Positions 1-7,261 of a stretch of DNA of 9,395 bases are shown one piece after another. The number at the start of each line of letters is the position of its first letter. The stretch's first letter is position 1. Under the pieces are notes generated by a model, which made no database searches, was not told where the DNA came from, and saw only the letters and a program-made list of their open reading frames with translations. This DNA is from CAYMJK01 sp043101635 (GTDB taxonomy: Bacteria > Planctomycetota > Phycisphaerae > Phycisphaerales > UBA1924): the NCBI GenBank assembly GCA_043101635.1, contig JBICIE010000213.1:1-9395 (forward strand), read 5' to 3'. Position numbers and translations under genes: made by a program.

Positions 1-1
1 G

Positions 2-409
2 GAGGAGTGGATCCACGCGGCCGGCGCCGGCGCCGATTCCGCTAACTTCTTCGGCGATGACCCTGCGCAACTGGCCGACTACGCCAGGGTCGCCGAGAAC
101 ACCGAAGAGTCCACGCAGCCGGTCGCCACCAGGAAGCCGAATCAGTACGGCCTGCACGATGTCTACGGCAACGTCGGCGAGTGGGTCGCGACCAAGCCGC
201 GCATCCTCATGGGCGGGACCTACCAGGATCCCGCCGACATGCTCACGACGCGGTCCAGCCAGAAGCAGGACCGCTCCTGGAACATGACCGATCCGCAGAT
301 TCCGAAGAGCCCGTGGTGGCTCTCCGATGGCCCGTTCGCCGGCTTCCGCATCCTGTGCGAGCCCGGCGACATCGACGCACCCGGCGACAGCGAGGGAGCC
401 ACTCCATGA
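2..409 (+). CDS. FGE-sulfatase (SUMF1-like) domain protein, C-terminal part
   Basis: This is the last 135 codons of a gene that begins outside the window; the frame is open from base 2 to the TGA at 407-409. The C-terminal half of an FGE-sulfatase domain is recognisable: GLHDVYGNVGEW, then a Met-Gly-Gly-Thr motif where the family has Arg-Gly-Gly-Ser, then PFAGFRILCEP, matching the usual closing GFR. In true formylglycine-generating enzymes two cysteines follow the RGGS motif and oxidise the sulfatase cysteine. Here the matching stretch (GGTYQDPADMLTTRSS) has none, so a sulfatase-activating role is unlikely; many planctomycete members of this fold have other or unknown roles. The stop overlaps the start of the next gene by four bases (ATGA), which suggests translational coupling and one operon. 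Family confidence is high, function unknown. Confidence 0.85.
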   Translation, partial: EEWIHAAGAGADSANFFGDDPAQLADYARVAENTEESTQPVATRKPNQYGLHDVYGNVGEWVATKPRILMGGTYQDPADMLTTRSSQKQDRSWNMTDPQIPKSPWWLSDGPFAGFRILCEPGDIDAPGDSEGATP

Positions 410-1725
410 CGCACATCTCCAGACGCGACTTCGTGAAGACCACCGCCGCGGCCGCGGCCATCCCGACCATCGCCGGCGCCGCCTTCGCGCGGACGCGCCG
501 GTCGCGCGACACGCTGCGCGTCGGCCTGATCGGCTGCGGCGGGCGCGGCACGGGCGCCGCGGCCCAGGCCCTCGGCGCCGACCCGGACGCCGTGCTGTGG
601 TCCATGGCCGACGCCTGGGCCCCGAAGGTCTCCGCCAGCCTCGACAACCTGCGCGAGGCCGTCGAGCCCGATGGCCCCGAAGCCGGCGCCAGTTCGCGCC
701 TGGAGGTGCCCGAGAGCCGGCAGTTCGCCGGCCTCGACGCGTACAAGCAGGTCATCGACAGCGGCGTGGATGTCGTCCTGCTGGCCACGCCGCCGGCCTT
801 CCGCCCGGCCCACCTGCGGGCCGCCGTCGAGGCCGGCAAGCACATCTTCAGCGAGAAGCCGGTCGCCGTGGACGGCCCGGGCGTGCGCTCGGCGATGGAG
901 TCGGCCCGCATGGCAAAGGAGAAGGGCCTGTCGCTGCGCTCCGGTTTCTGCTGGCGCTTCAACGGGCAGGTGCGCGAGGCCATGGACAAGGTCGCCGCGG
1001 GCCAGATCGGCGACATCCGCGCGATCTACACGACCTACAACGCCGGCGGCTGGGTGGAGCCGCGCGTGCGCCAGCCGGATGAGGCGACGTATCACTGGAT
1101 GGTGCGCAACTGGCACTACTTCTACTCCATCAGCGGCGACCACATCGTCGAGCAGGCGATCCACGCCATCGACTGGATGAACTGGCTGATGGGCGACAAG
1201 CCGCCGATCAAGTGCCACGCCGTCGGCGGACGCCAGTGCCGCCCGATGGAGCCCGAGTACGGCAACGTCTGGGATCACTTCAGCGCCGTCTTCGAGTATC
1301 CGGAGGGCGTGCGCGGCTTCCACATGTGCCGCCACTGGCCCAACACCCCCTTCGACAACACCGCCAAGGTCATGGGCGCCGACGGCGTGCTCAACATGAG
1401 CCCGTGGGACGGCCGCCACACCATCACCGGCAAGCGGCCGTGGAAGGGCGAGGCCAGGGACAACGAAACCGGCAAGATGTACCAGACCGAGCACAACGAG
1501 TTGTTCGCGGCCATCCGCTCGGGCAAGCACGTCAACGATGGCGACTATCTCGCCTCCAGCACGCTGCTGGCCATAATGGCGCGCCAGGCGGCGTATACCG
1601 GCCAGGATGTCTCGTGGGAACAGGCTTTGAACCTGCAGGATGATCTCAATCCGCAGCCGTGGGACTTCGACCAGGATCGCGAGATCCGGCCGATGCCGGT
1701 CCCGGGACGGACCAAGCTCGTGTAG
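406..1725 (+). CDS. Gfo/Idh/MocA family oxidoreductase, Tat-exported (copy 1)
   Basis: A 439-residue NAD(P)-dependent dehydrogenase of the Gfo/Idh/MocA family, which oxidises or reduces hydroxyls of sugars, inositols and glycosides. The start at 406 is chosen because GAGGGAG (392-398) lies 7 bases upstream and the N-terminus then reads as a twin-arginine signal (SRRDFVK, Arg6-Arg7, followed by an alanine-rich stretch to about residue 28). The Rossmann motif is VGLIGCGGRGTG (39-50). The family lysine is in SEKP (Lys151). GDHIVEQAIHAID (244-256) carries the histidine region (His253) typical of the C-terminal domain. Export by Tat fits a protein folded around its nicotinamide cofactor. The end, VPGRTKLV, is shared in form with the paralogue at 2722-4008. 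It overlaps the gene before it and is followed after 19 bases by an isomerase, so dehydrogenase and isomerase probably act on the same sugar. The substrate is not predictable. Confidence 0.93.
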   Translation: MTHISRRDFVKTTAAAAAIPTIAGAAFARTRRSRDTLRVGLIGCGGRGTGAAAQALGADPDAVLWSMADAWAPKVSASLDNLREAVEPDGPEAGASSRLEVPESRQFAGLDAYKQVIDSGVDVVLLATPPAFRPAHLRAAVEAGKHIFSEKPVAVDGPGVRSAMESARMAKEKGLSLRSGFCWRFNGQVREAMDKVAAGQIGDIRAIYTTYNAGGWVEPRVRQPDEATYHWMVRNWHYFYSISGDHIVEQAIHAIDWMNWLMGDKPPIKCHAVGGRQCRPMEPEYGNVWDHFSAVFEYPEGVRGFHMCRHWPNTPFDNTAKVMGADGVLNMSPWDGRHTITGKRPWKGEARDNETGKMYQTEHNELFAAIRSGKHVNDGDYLASSTLLAIMARQAAYTGQDVSWEQALNLQDDLNPQPWDFDQDREIRPMPVPGRTKLV

Positions 1726-1733
1726 ACTCGCTC

Positions 1734-1739
1734 GGGAGA
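1734..1739 (+). promoter_or_regulatory. Ribosome binding site fixing a GTG start
   Basis: GGGAGA lies 5 bases before GTG at 1745. It supports this GTG over the in-frame ATG at 1640, which lies inside the preceding gene and would put 35 basic residues before the twin-arginine motif. Confidence 0.6.
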
Positions 1740-1744
1740 ACACC

Positions 1745-2674
1745 GTGAACAGACGTGAGTTCATCGGCGCAGCCTGCGGCGGCCTTGGAGTCGCGGCGCT
1801 GGCTGCAACCGGTCGCGCCGGCGCTGCGCCGGCGCCTGCGACGGCCGCGGGAGGCGCCATGCCCGGCAAGCTTGAGATCTTCAAGGCGGTCAAGTATGGC
1901 ATGATCGCCGGGGGCGAAACCATCGCCGACAAGTTCATCATCGCCCGCGACGCCGGCTTCGACGGCGTCGAGATGGACAGCCCCAACGGCTTTGACACCG
2001 AGGAAGTGCTCAAGGCCCGCGACGCGGCGGGGATTGCGATCCCCGGCGTGGTCGACTCGGTCCACTGGCGCGACACGCTCGGCCACCCGGACGCCGAGGT
2101 CCGGGCCCGCGGGCTGGAAGGCCTGTTGACCGCCCTGCGCGACGCCCATGACTACGGCGCCACAACGGTGCTGCTGGTCCCGGCGGTCGTCAACGCGCAG
2201 ATCTCCTACGCCGACGCGTACCAGCGCTCGCAGGCGGAGGTGCGCAAGGCCCTTCCGGTGGCCCACGAGCTTGGCGTCAAGATCGCCTTCGAGAACGTCT
2301 GGAACAACTTCCTGCTCAGCCCGTTGGAAGCGGCTCGCTACGTCGACGAGTTCGATTCACCCATGGTCGGCTGGTTCTTCGACATCGGCAACATCATCAA
2401 CTACGGCTGGCCGGCGCAGTGGATCGAGATCCTCGGGCCGCGCATCCTGAAACTCGACATCAAGGATTTCAGCCGCTCCAAGCGCGACAACGAGGGCCTG
2501 TGGAAGGGCTTCGGCGTGCCCATCGGCGAGGGCGACGCCGACTGGCCGCAGGTCCGGGCAGCGCTGAAGAAGATCGGTTACGCCGGCTGGGCCTCGGCCG
2601 AGGTCGGCGGCGGCGACGCCGCCCGTCTGCGCGAGATCACCCAGCGCATGAACACAGTGCTGGACATCGGATAA
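1745..2674 (+). CDS. Sugar phosphate isomerase/epimerase family protein, Tat-exported
   Basis: A 309-residue TIM-barrel protein of the xylose-isomerase-like/AP-endonuclease-2 fold, a family of metal-dependent sugar isomerases and epimerases. The GTG start gives the N-terminus VNRREFIG, a twin-arginine motif followed by an alanine/glycine-rich segment to about residue 40. Likely metal-binding and catalytic positions are Glu183 in AFENVWNN, Asp213 in FFDIGN and Glu286 in SAEV; KLDIKDF (236-242) is the usual late strand. The name 'sugar phosphate' is only the family label: an exported enzyme would more likely act on unphosphorylated sugars or keto-sugars. It sits between two paralogous Gfo/Idh/MocA dehydrogenases, 19 bases after the first and 47 before the second. 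A route in which a sugar is first oxidised and then epimerised or isomerised is a reasonable inference but is not proven. Confidence 0.9.
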   Translation: MNRREFIGAACGGLGVAALAATGRAGAAPAPATAAGGAMPGKLEIFKAVKYGMIAGGETIADKFIIARDAGFDGVEMDSPNGFDTEEVLKARDAAGIAIPGVVDSVHWRDTLGHPDAEVRARGLEGLLTALRDAHDYGATTVLLVPAVVNAQISYADAYQRSQAEVRKALPVAHELGVKIAFENVWNNFLLSPLEAARYVDEFDSPMVGWFFDIGNIINYGWPAQWIEILGPRILKLDIKDFSRSKRDNEGLWKGFGVPIGEGDADWPQVRAALKKIGYAGWASAEVGGGDAARLREITQRMNTVLDIG

Positions 2675-2721
2675 TCGACCACGGATTGCAGATCGCGCCG
2701 GTGGCGCGGGGAGGATCGACC

Positions 2722-4008
2722 ATGACTGACAGCTTCACCCGGCGTGACTTCGTCAAGACCGCCGCGGCCGTCGGCGCCGCCACGGCCCTGCCCGCCTTCG
2801 CCATCGGCCGACCCGGGCGCGGCGCCGACCTGCGCGTCGGCGTCATCGGCTGCGGCGGACGCGGCACCGGCGCCGCCGTCGACGCCCTCACCGCCGATCC
2901 CGGCGTGCGGATCGTCGCCATGGCCGACCTGTTCCCCGACCGGCTCGCCGGCAGCCTGCGCGGCATCAAGGGCCACGACGAGGGCGCCTACGCCGATCGC
3001 GTGGATGTGCCCCAGTCGCGTCAGTACGTCGGGTTCGACGCCTACCAGCAGCTTCTGGCCGACGCCGAGGTCGACTACGTCATCCTCGCGACCCCGCCGG
3101 GCTTCCGCCCGCTGCACTTCGAGGCCGCCATCAACGCCGGCCACCACGTGTTCATGGAGAAGCCGGTGGCGGTCGACCCGGCCGGTGTCCGTCGCGTGAT
3201 CGCCGCCGCAGCCGTCGCCGACCAGAAGAAGCTCAGCGTCGTCACCGGCACGCAGCGGCGCCACGAGGACTGCTATCTCGCGGCGATGGAGCAGATCAAG
3301 GATGGCGCCATCGGCAAGGTCGTCTCCGCCCGGGCCTACTGGAACCAGGGCGGCCTGTGGCATCACGCCCGCAAGCCCGAGTACTCCGACATGGAGGCCC
3401 AGTGCCGCAACTGGCTGTACTACGCCTGGCTCAGCGGCGACCACATCTGCGAGCAGCACATCCACAACCTCGATGTCATCAACTGGGTCGTCGGCGAGAC
3501 GCCGGCGAAGTGCATGGGCATGGGCGGACGCGAGGTCCGCACCGGCCCCGAGTACGGCCACATCTTCGACCACTTCGCCGTCGAGTACGAGTATCCGTCG
3601 GGCGCGTACATGATCAGCATGTGCCGCCAGATCGACGGCTGCGCCAGCCGCGTCCAGGAAGTGGTGCACGGCTCGGACGGCACGATGCACTCCAGTTCCG
3701 GCTGGGCGACGATCCGCAGCGGCAACAGCGAATGGAAGGCGCCGCAGAACCGGCGCAGCCCGTACGTGCAGGAGCACATCGACCTGATCGCCTCCATCGG
3801 CGGTAGCGCGTCGCGCCTCAACGAGGCCAAACGCACCGCCGAGAGCACGCTCACCGCGATCATGGGGCGCATGAGCGCCTACACCGGCAAGGAAGTCACC
3901 TGGGAGCAGGCGATGAACTCCGCACTTGACCTGTCGCCCGACAGCTACGCCTTCGGCCCGCTGCCGACGCCCGAGGTCGCCGTTCCGGGGCGGACGCCGC
4001 TGATCTGA
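2722..4008 (+). CDS. Gfo/Idh/MocA family oxidoreductase, Tat-exported (copy 2)
   Basis: A 428-residue paralogue of the protein at 406-1725. A strong ribosome binding site, GGGGAGGA at 2708-2715, lies 6 bases before the ATG. The N-terminus TRRDFVK (Arg7-Arg8) and the following alanine-rich segment form a Tat signal almost the same as in copy 1. The cofactor motif VGVIGCGGRGTG (39-50) matches copy 1 except at one position. MEKP (Lys147) is the family lysine, and GDHICEQHIHNLD (239-251) is the C-terminal histidine motif (His248). Both copies share the motif order PESRQF/PQSRQY, ATPP.FRP, EKPVAVD and the closing VPGRT.L[VI]. They differ most in the stretch after EKP and around 205-225, so the substrates may differ. 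It is the last gene of the tightly spaced group; a GCAGAG repeat begins about 12 bases after the stop. Confidence 0.93.
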   Translation: MTDSFTRRDFVKTAAAVGAATALPAFAIGRPGRGADLRVGVIGCGGRGTGAAVDALTADPGVRIVAMADLFPDRLAGSLRGIKGHDEGAYADRVDVPQSRQYVGFDAYQQLLADAEVDYVILATPPGFRPLHFEAAINAGHHVFMEKPVAVDPAGVRRVIAAAAVADQKKLSVVTGTQRRHEDCYLAAMEQIKDGAIGKVVSARAYWNQGGLWHHARKPEYSDMEAQCRNWLYYAWLSGDHICEQHIHNLDVINWVVGETPAKCMGMGGREVRTGPEYGHIFDHFAVEYEYPSGAYMISMCRQIDGCASRVQEVVHGSDGTMHSSSGWATIRSGNSEWKAPQNRRSPYVQEHIDLIASIGGSASRLNEAKRTAESTLTAIMGRMSAYTGKEVTWEQAMNSALDLSPDSYAFGPLPTPEVAVPGRTPLI

Positions 4009-4116
4009 GAACGCAGGCAGGAACGCAGAGAGCGCAAAGAGAGCGCAGAGAACGCAGAGTTCGAACTGGCTTTTGACCGTGGCGCTGCGTGCGCCCGAGG
4101 AAGGACGCGGGCCGAC
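4009..4116 (+). repeat. Junction A, left arm of inverted GCAGAG repeat (core 4020-4059)
   Basis: This 108-base gap holds four GCAGAG-like hexamers on the + strand (one is GCAAAG), with start-to-start spacings of 9, 11 and 9 bases. Bases 4021-4050 match the reverse complement of 4165-4194 at 29 of 30 positions, so the two arms could form a long hairpin or could be two ends of an insertion. No clear promoter is visible. Bases 4060-4116 lead up to the esterase gene and hold a purine-rich GAGGAAGGA at 4097-4105. Confidence 0.85.
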
Positions 4117-6096
4117 ATGCGCCAGTGTGATCCGACTGGAAGACCCAATCTCCTGCTCCGCGTCCTCTGCGCTCTCTCTGCGCTCTCTGCGTTCACCTCT
4201 TCAGCGCTGGCGGAACTGCGCCTGCCCGCCATCTTTGGCGATCACATGGTCATGCAGCAGCAGGCCCGGGCGCCGGTCTGGGGCTGGGCCGATCCCGGGC
4301 AGTCAGTCGAGATCGAGACCGACTGGCTAGACGCCACGATTCAGGCCGAAGCCGACGCCCGCGGGCGCTGGAAGGCCATCATCCCGACGCCCGACGCCTC
4401 CCACGAGCCGCGCCGGCTGTGGGTCCGCGCCGGCGATGAGGAGATCGCCCTCGACGATGTGCTCATCGGCGAAGTCTGGGTCTGCTCCGGACAGTCAAAC
4501 ATGGAATGGCCCGTGCGGGCCTCCGACAACGCCGAGGCGGAGATCGCCGCGGCTGGCTATCCGTCGATCCGCTTCTTCCAGGTCGCCAACGCCTTTGCGA
4601 CCGAGCCCCAGGACGACTGCCGCGGCCAGTGGACGGCCTGTTCGCCCGAGACGGCCGCGGGCTTCAGCGCGGTCGGATACTTCTTCGGGCGCCATCTGCT
4701 GCGCGAGCTTGATGTGCCCATCGGTCTGATCGATTCGACCTGGGGCGGCACCGTCGCCGAGGCGTGGACCAGCGAGGGCGGGCTGCGAGCCCTCGGCGAC
4801 TTCGATGGCGCCCTCGATCAGTTGCGCACGATCGGCGACGGGCTCGAGCAGCGCCAGGAGCAGAACCGGCTCGCATGGTGGGATGCGCTGGCCCAGCGCG
4901 ATCCCGGCACAGGGCGATGGAACCGCCCGGACTTCGATGACAGCGACTGGGGCGCCGTCAACGCTCCGGGCGTCCTCGGCGGCGACTTCGACGGCTTCGA
5001 CGGCGTGATCTGGATGCGGCGCTCGTTCGAGCTTGCCCGGGCGCCCGGCACGGATGCGAAGCTCTCTCTCGGTCCGATCGATGACATGGACACCGTCTGG
5101 ATCAACGGCCAGCGCGTCGGTGGATTAGAGCGGGCCGGCGTCTGGAACACGCCGCGCAGCTACACCGTGCCCGCAGATGTCCTGCAAGCCGGCGCCAACA
5201 CGATCGCGGTGCGCATCGTCGATACCGGCGGGGCGGCCGGCATGGCGGCTGACGAGACGGCGGCGCTGTCGCTGGAGCTGCGATCAGGCGAGCGCATCCC
5301 GCTCGCCGGCGCGTGGAAAGTTCACTCTGGCGCGCCCATGAGCGCTCTGAACCGCTGGCCCGTCTCCTCGCCGGTCAACCAGAACACGCCGACCGCCCTG
5401 TACAACGCGATGATCGCGCCGCTGCAGCCGTTTGCCATCCGCGGCGCCATCTGGTACCAGGGCGAGAGCAACCGCGAGCGCCCCAAACAGTACCGCCGGC
5501 TCATGCCGGGGCTGATCAAAGACTGGCGCGCAAAGTGGGACCGCGGCGACTTCCCGTTCTACCTCGTCCAGATCGCTCCGTTCAACTACGGCAACGACAC
5601 CGGCGAGATCGCCCGCCTCCGCGAGGCCCAGGCCATGACGCTCAGCCTGCCCGGCACGGGCATGGCGGCCACCTGCGACATCGGCAACGTCGGCGACATT
5701 CACCCGCGCAACAAGCAGGAAGTCGGCCGACGCCTGGCGCTGTGGGCCATGGCGAAGGACTACGGCGCAGCGATCGAGTACTGCGGCCCAGTCTTCGAGC
5801 GGGCCGAACGGACCGGCAGGCGCATGCGCATCCACTTCACGCACACCACCGGCGGGCTGATGTGCAACGGGCCGGAGCTGAGCGAGTTCCAGATCGCCGG
5901 GCCCGATCGCGTCTTCCGCGACGCCACCGCGACGATCGATGGCGACACCGTGCTCGTCAGCAGCCCGGATGTCCCCGAGCCGGTCGCAGTCCGCTTCGCC
6001 TTCACCGCCACCGCCGAGCCGAACCTGTACAACGGCGCGGGCCTGCCGGCGCCGCCATTCCGCACCGACGACTGGGACGACGGGTTCAAAGAGTGA
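4117..6096 (+). CDS. Sialate O-acetylesterase-like protein (SASA family), Sec-exported
   Basis: A 659-residue protein, about the usual length for bacterial sialate O-acetylesterase-like (DUF303/SASA) proteins, which hydrolyse O-acetyl groups from sugars. Residues 1-32 form a signal peptide (LLLRVLCALSALSAF core, likely cut after SSALA at 32). The catalytic serine is Ser127 in CSGQSNMEW; IWYQGESN (445-452) is the second conserved block; Asp527 and His529 in GDIHP are the expected partners. Residues about 265-385 look like the inserted glycoside-hydrolase-2-type jelly-roll domain (WNRPDFDDSDWG to VPADVLQAGANTIAVRIVD). The start at 4117 has AAGGA about 11 bases upstream, which is long. The signal peptide is encoded by the right arm of the junction A repeat, which is unusual. 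The true substrate may be acetylated xylan or another glycan rather than sialic acid. Family confidence is high. Confidence 0.93.
   Translation: MRQCDPTGRPNLLLRVLCALSALSAFTSSALAELRLPAIFGDHMVMQQQARAPVWGWADPGQSVEIETDWLDATIQAEADARGRWKAIIPTPDASHEPRRLWVRAGDEEIALDDVLIGEVWVCSGQSNMEWPVRASDNAEAEIAAAGYPSIRFFQVANAFATEPQDDCRGQWTACSPETAAGFSAVGYFFGRHLLRELDVPIGLIDSTWGGTVAEAWTSEGGLRALGDFDGALDQLRTIGDGLEQRQEQNRLAWWDALAQRDPGTGRWNRPDFDDSDWGAVNAPGVLGGDFDGFDGVIWMRRSFELARAPGTDAKLSLGPIDDMDTVWINGQRVGGLERAGVWNTPRSYTVPADVLQAGANTIAVRIVDTGGAAGMAADETAALSLELRSGERIPLAGAWKVHSGAPMSALNRWPVSSPVNQNTPTALYNAMIAPLQPFAIRGAIWYQGESNRERPKQYRRLMPGLIKDWRAKWDRGDFPFYLVQIAPFNYGNDTGEIARLREAQAMTLSLPGTGMAATCDIGNVGDIHPRNKQEVGRRLALWAMAKDYGAAIEYCGPVFERAERTGRRMRIHFTHTTGGLMCNGPELSEFQIAGPDRVFRDATATIDGDTVLVSSPDVPEPVAVRFAFTATAEPNLYNGAGLPAPPFRTDDWDDGFKE
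4155..4194 (+). repeat. Junction A, right arm (CTCTGC), inside a signal-peptide coding region
   Basis: This is the inverted partner of 4021-4050, differing at one position over 30 bases. It lies wholly inside the esterase coding sequence and encodes residues of the hydrophobic core (RVLCALSALSAF). The internal spacings of the hexamers are 9, 11 and 9 bases. Confidence 0.85.
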
Positions 6097-6165
6097 AAGC
6101 AGGAACGCAGAGGGCGCAGAGGAAGCGCAGAGGGCGCAGAGGAAGCGCAGAGTGCGCAGAGACGA
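6097..6165 (+). repeat. Junction B, left arm with 20-bp perfect tandem duplication
   Basis: The arm begins within a few bases of the esterase stop codon. Bases 6111-6130 and 6131-6150 are identical 20-base units, each holding two GCAGAG hexamers, so this arm is longer than the others. Bases 6100-6141 match the reverse complement of the right arm near 6213-6254 with three differences. The gap to the next gene is 176 bases in all. Confidence 0.85.
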
Positions 6166-6175
6166 GCTTGAGTCT

Positions 6176-6283
6176 ATGATTGCGGCAATAGAACCGACAA
6201 TCTCAGCTCCTCAACTCTGCGTTCTCTGCGCTTCCTCTGCGCTCTCTGCGTTCCTGACTGAAGGAGTGACCAATGGACCGTAG
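6176..6283 (+). CDS. Possible 35-residue leader-like peptide made from repeat sequence
   Basis: An ATG at 6176 opens a 36-codon frame that passes through the right arm of junction B and ends at a TAG 11 bases inside the next gene. The product would have an acidic start and a hydrophobic middle (LCVLCASSALSAF). The repeat itself lacks stops in this frame, so an open frame is weak evidence, and there is no clear ribosome binding site. It is listed because two other arms are truly translated in the same Leu/Cys/Ala sense. It is most likely not a gene. Confidence 0.15.
   Translation: MIAAIEPTISAPQLCVLCASSALSAFLTEGVTNGP
6211..6256 (+). repeat. Junction B, right arm (CTCTGC)
   Basis: Four CTCTGC hexamers with spacings 9, 11 and 9 bases, inverted relative to the left arm at 6097-6165. 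The arm ends about 17 bases before the ATG of the isomerase at 6273, and the ribosome binding site AAGGAG (6261-6266) starts just after it. A hairpin between the arms would bring the folded stem close to this site. Confidence 0.85.
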
Positions 6284-7187
6284 AGCCTTTCTCGCATCGG
6301 CGGCAGCCACCGGCGCCGCGGCAGCAATCGCCTCCGGCGCGCGCGCATCGGGCGCCAGCCGCAGCAGCGCCCCGTTCACGATGAAGTTCGCCCCCCACTT
6401 CGGCATGTTCCGACACCACGCCGGGGACGATCCCATCGATCAGCTCAAGTTCGCCGCCGATGAGGGCTTCACCGCGTGGGAGGACAACGGCATGATGGGC
6501 CGCTCCCCGGCCGATCAGGAGAAGATCGCCGCCGAAATGGACCGCCTCGGCATGACCATGGGCGTCTTCGTCGCCCACGCCGAATGGCGCGAGCCCATCT
6601 ACGCCCGCGGCAGCGCCGAGACCCGCTCCATGCTCCAGAACCAGATGCGCAGCGCTGTCGAGACGGCCAAGCGCGTCAACGCGAAGTGGGCCACGGTCGT
6701 CCCCGGTCCATACGACAACCGGCTCGAGTGGGGCTACCAGACGGCCAACGTCGTCGACTGCCTGCGGGCCATGTGCGAAGTCTGCGAGCCGGCGGGCCTC
6801 ATGATGGTGCTCGAGCCCCTGAACCCCTGGCGCGATCACCCCGGCCTGTTCCTGACCAAGGTCCCGCAGGCCTACGAGATCTGCCGCGCGGTGAACTCGC
6901 CCTCGTGCAAGATCCTCGATGACCTGTACCACCAGCAGATCACCGAGGGCAACCTCATCCCCAACATCGACAAGGCGTACAGCGAGATCGCGTACTTCCA
7001 GGTCGGCGATAACCCCGGCCGCAACGAGCCGACGACCGGCGAGATCAACTACCTCAATGTCTTTGGCCACATCAAACGCAAGGGCTTCACCGGCGTCGTC
7101 GGCATGGAGCACGGCAACAGCAAGCCCGGCAAGGAAGGCGAGCGGGCCGTGATCGACGCGTACCGGGCGTGTGATCCGGGGGCGTAA
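6273..7187 (+). CDS. Hydroxypyruvate isomerase-like TIM-barrel protein, Tat-exported
   Basis: A 304-residue protein of the xylose-isomerase-like TIM-barrel fold, closest by motif to hydroxypyruvate isomerase (Hyi). AAGGAG lies 6 bases before the ATG. The N-terminus MDRRAFLASAAATGAAAA is a short twin-arginine signal. Expected catalytic and metal positions are Glu181 in VLEPLNPW, Asp216 and His220 in ILDDLYHQQ, Gln243 in YFQVGDNPGRNEP and Glu279 in GMEHG. The GDNPGR.EP..GE block is characteristic of Hyi-like proteins. Cytoplasmic Hyi converts hydroxypyruvate and tartronate semialdehyde; an exported homologue in a glycan cluster more likely isomerises a sugar or keto-sugar. It differs clearly from the isomerase at 1745-2674, so the two are not a recent duplication. 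The gene is flanked by a CTCTGC arm before it and a GCAGAG arm after it. Confidence 0.9.
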   Translation: MDRRAFLASAAATGAAAAIASGARASGASRSSAPFTMKFAPHFGMFRHHAGDDPIDQLKFAADEGFTAWEDNGMMGRSPADQEKIAAEMDRLGMTMGVFVAHAEWREPIYARGSAETRSMLQNQMRSAVETAKRVNAKWATVVPGPYDNRLEWGYQTANVVDCLRAMCEVCEPAGLMMVLEPLNPWRDHPGLFLTKVPQAYEICRAVNSPSCKILDDLYHQQITEGNLIPNIDKAYSEIAYFQVGDNPGRNEPTTGEINYLNVFGHIKRKGFTGVVGMEHGNSKPGKEGERAVIDAYRACDPGA

Positions 7188-7250
7188 AGGCGGGAAGGAA
7201 GGCGGGAACGCAGAGGTCGCAAAGAGAGCGCAGAGAACGCAGAGGGGGAA
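7188..7250 (+). repeat. Junction C, left arm (core 7204-7244)
   Basis: Four hexamers, GCAGAG, GCAAAG, GCAGAG and GCAGAG, spaced 9, 11 and 9 bases, starting about 17 bases after the stop. It resembles the junction A left arm more than its own right partner at 7326-7372; the outer sequence GTAAAGGCG next to the stop also finds its complement near 7372-7381. The gap 7188-7392 is 205 bases. Confidence 0.8.
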
Positions 7251-7261
7251 GGGTGTTCAGA

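Noticed and set aside
220..2076. Long open frame on the - strand (618 codons)
   Set aside because: It lies opposite two well-supported + strand genes, has low-complexity Ala/Gly/Val/Arg/Asp-rich content and no recognisable domain; it is typical of a GC-rich antisense shadow.
2578..3777. Long open frame on the - strand (399 codons)
   Set aside because: It is antisense to the second dehydrogenase and shows no motif beyond composition bias.
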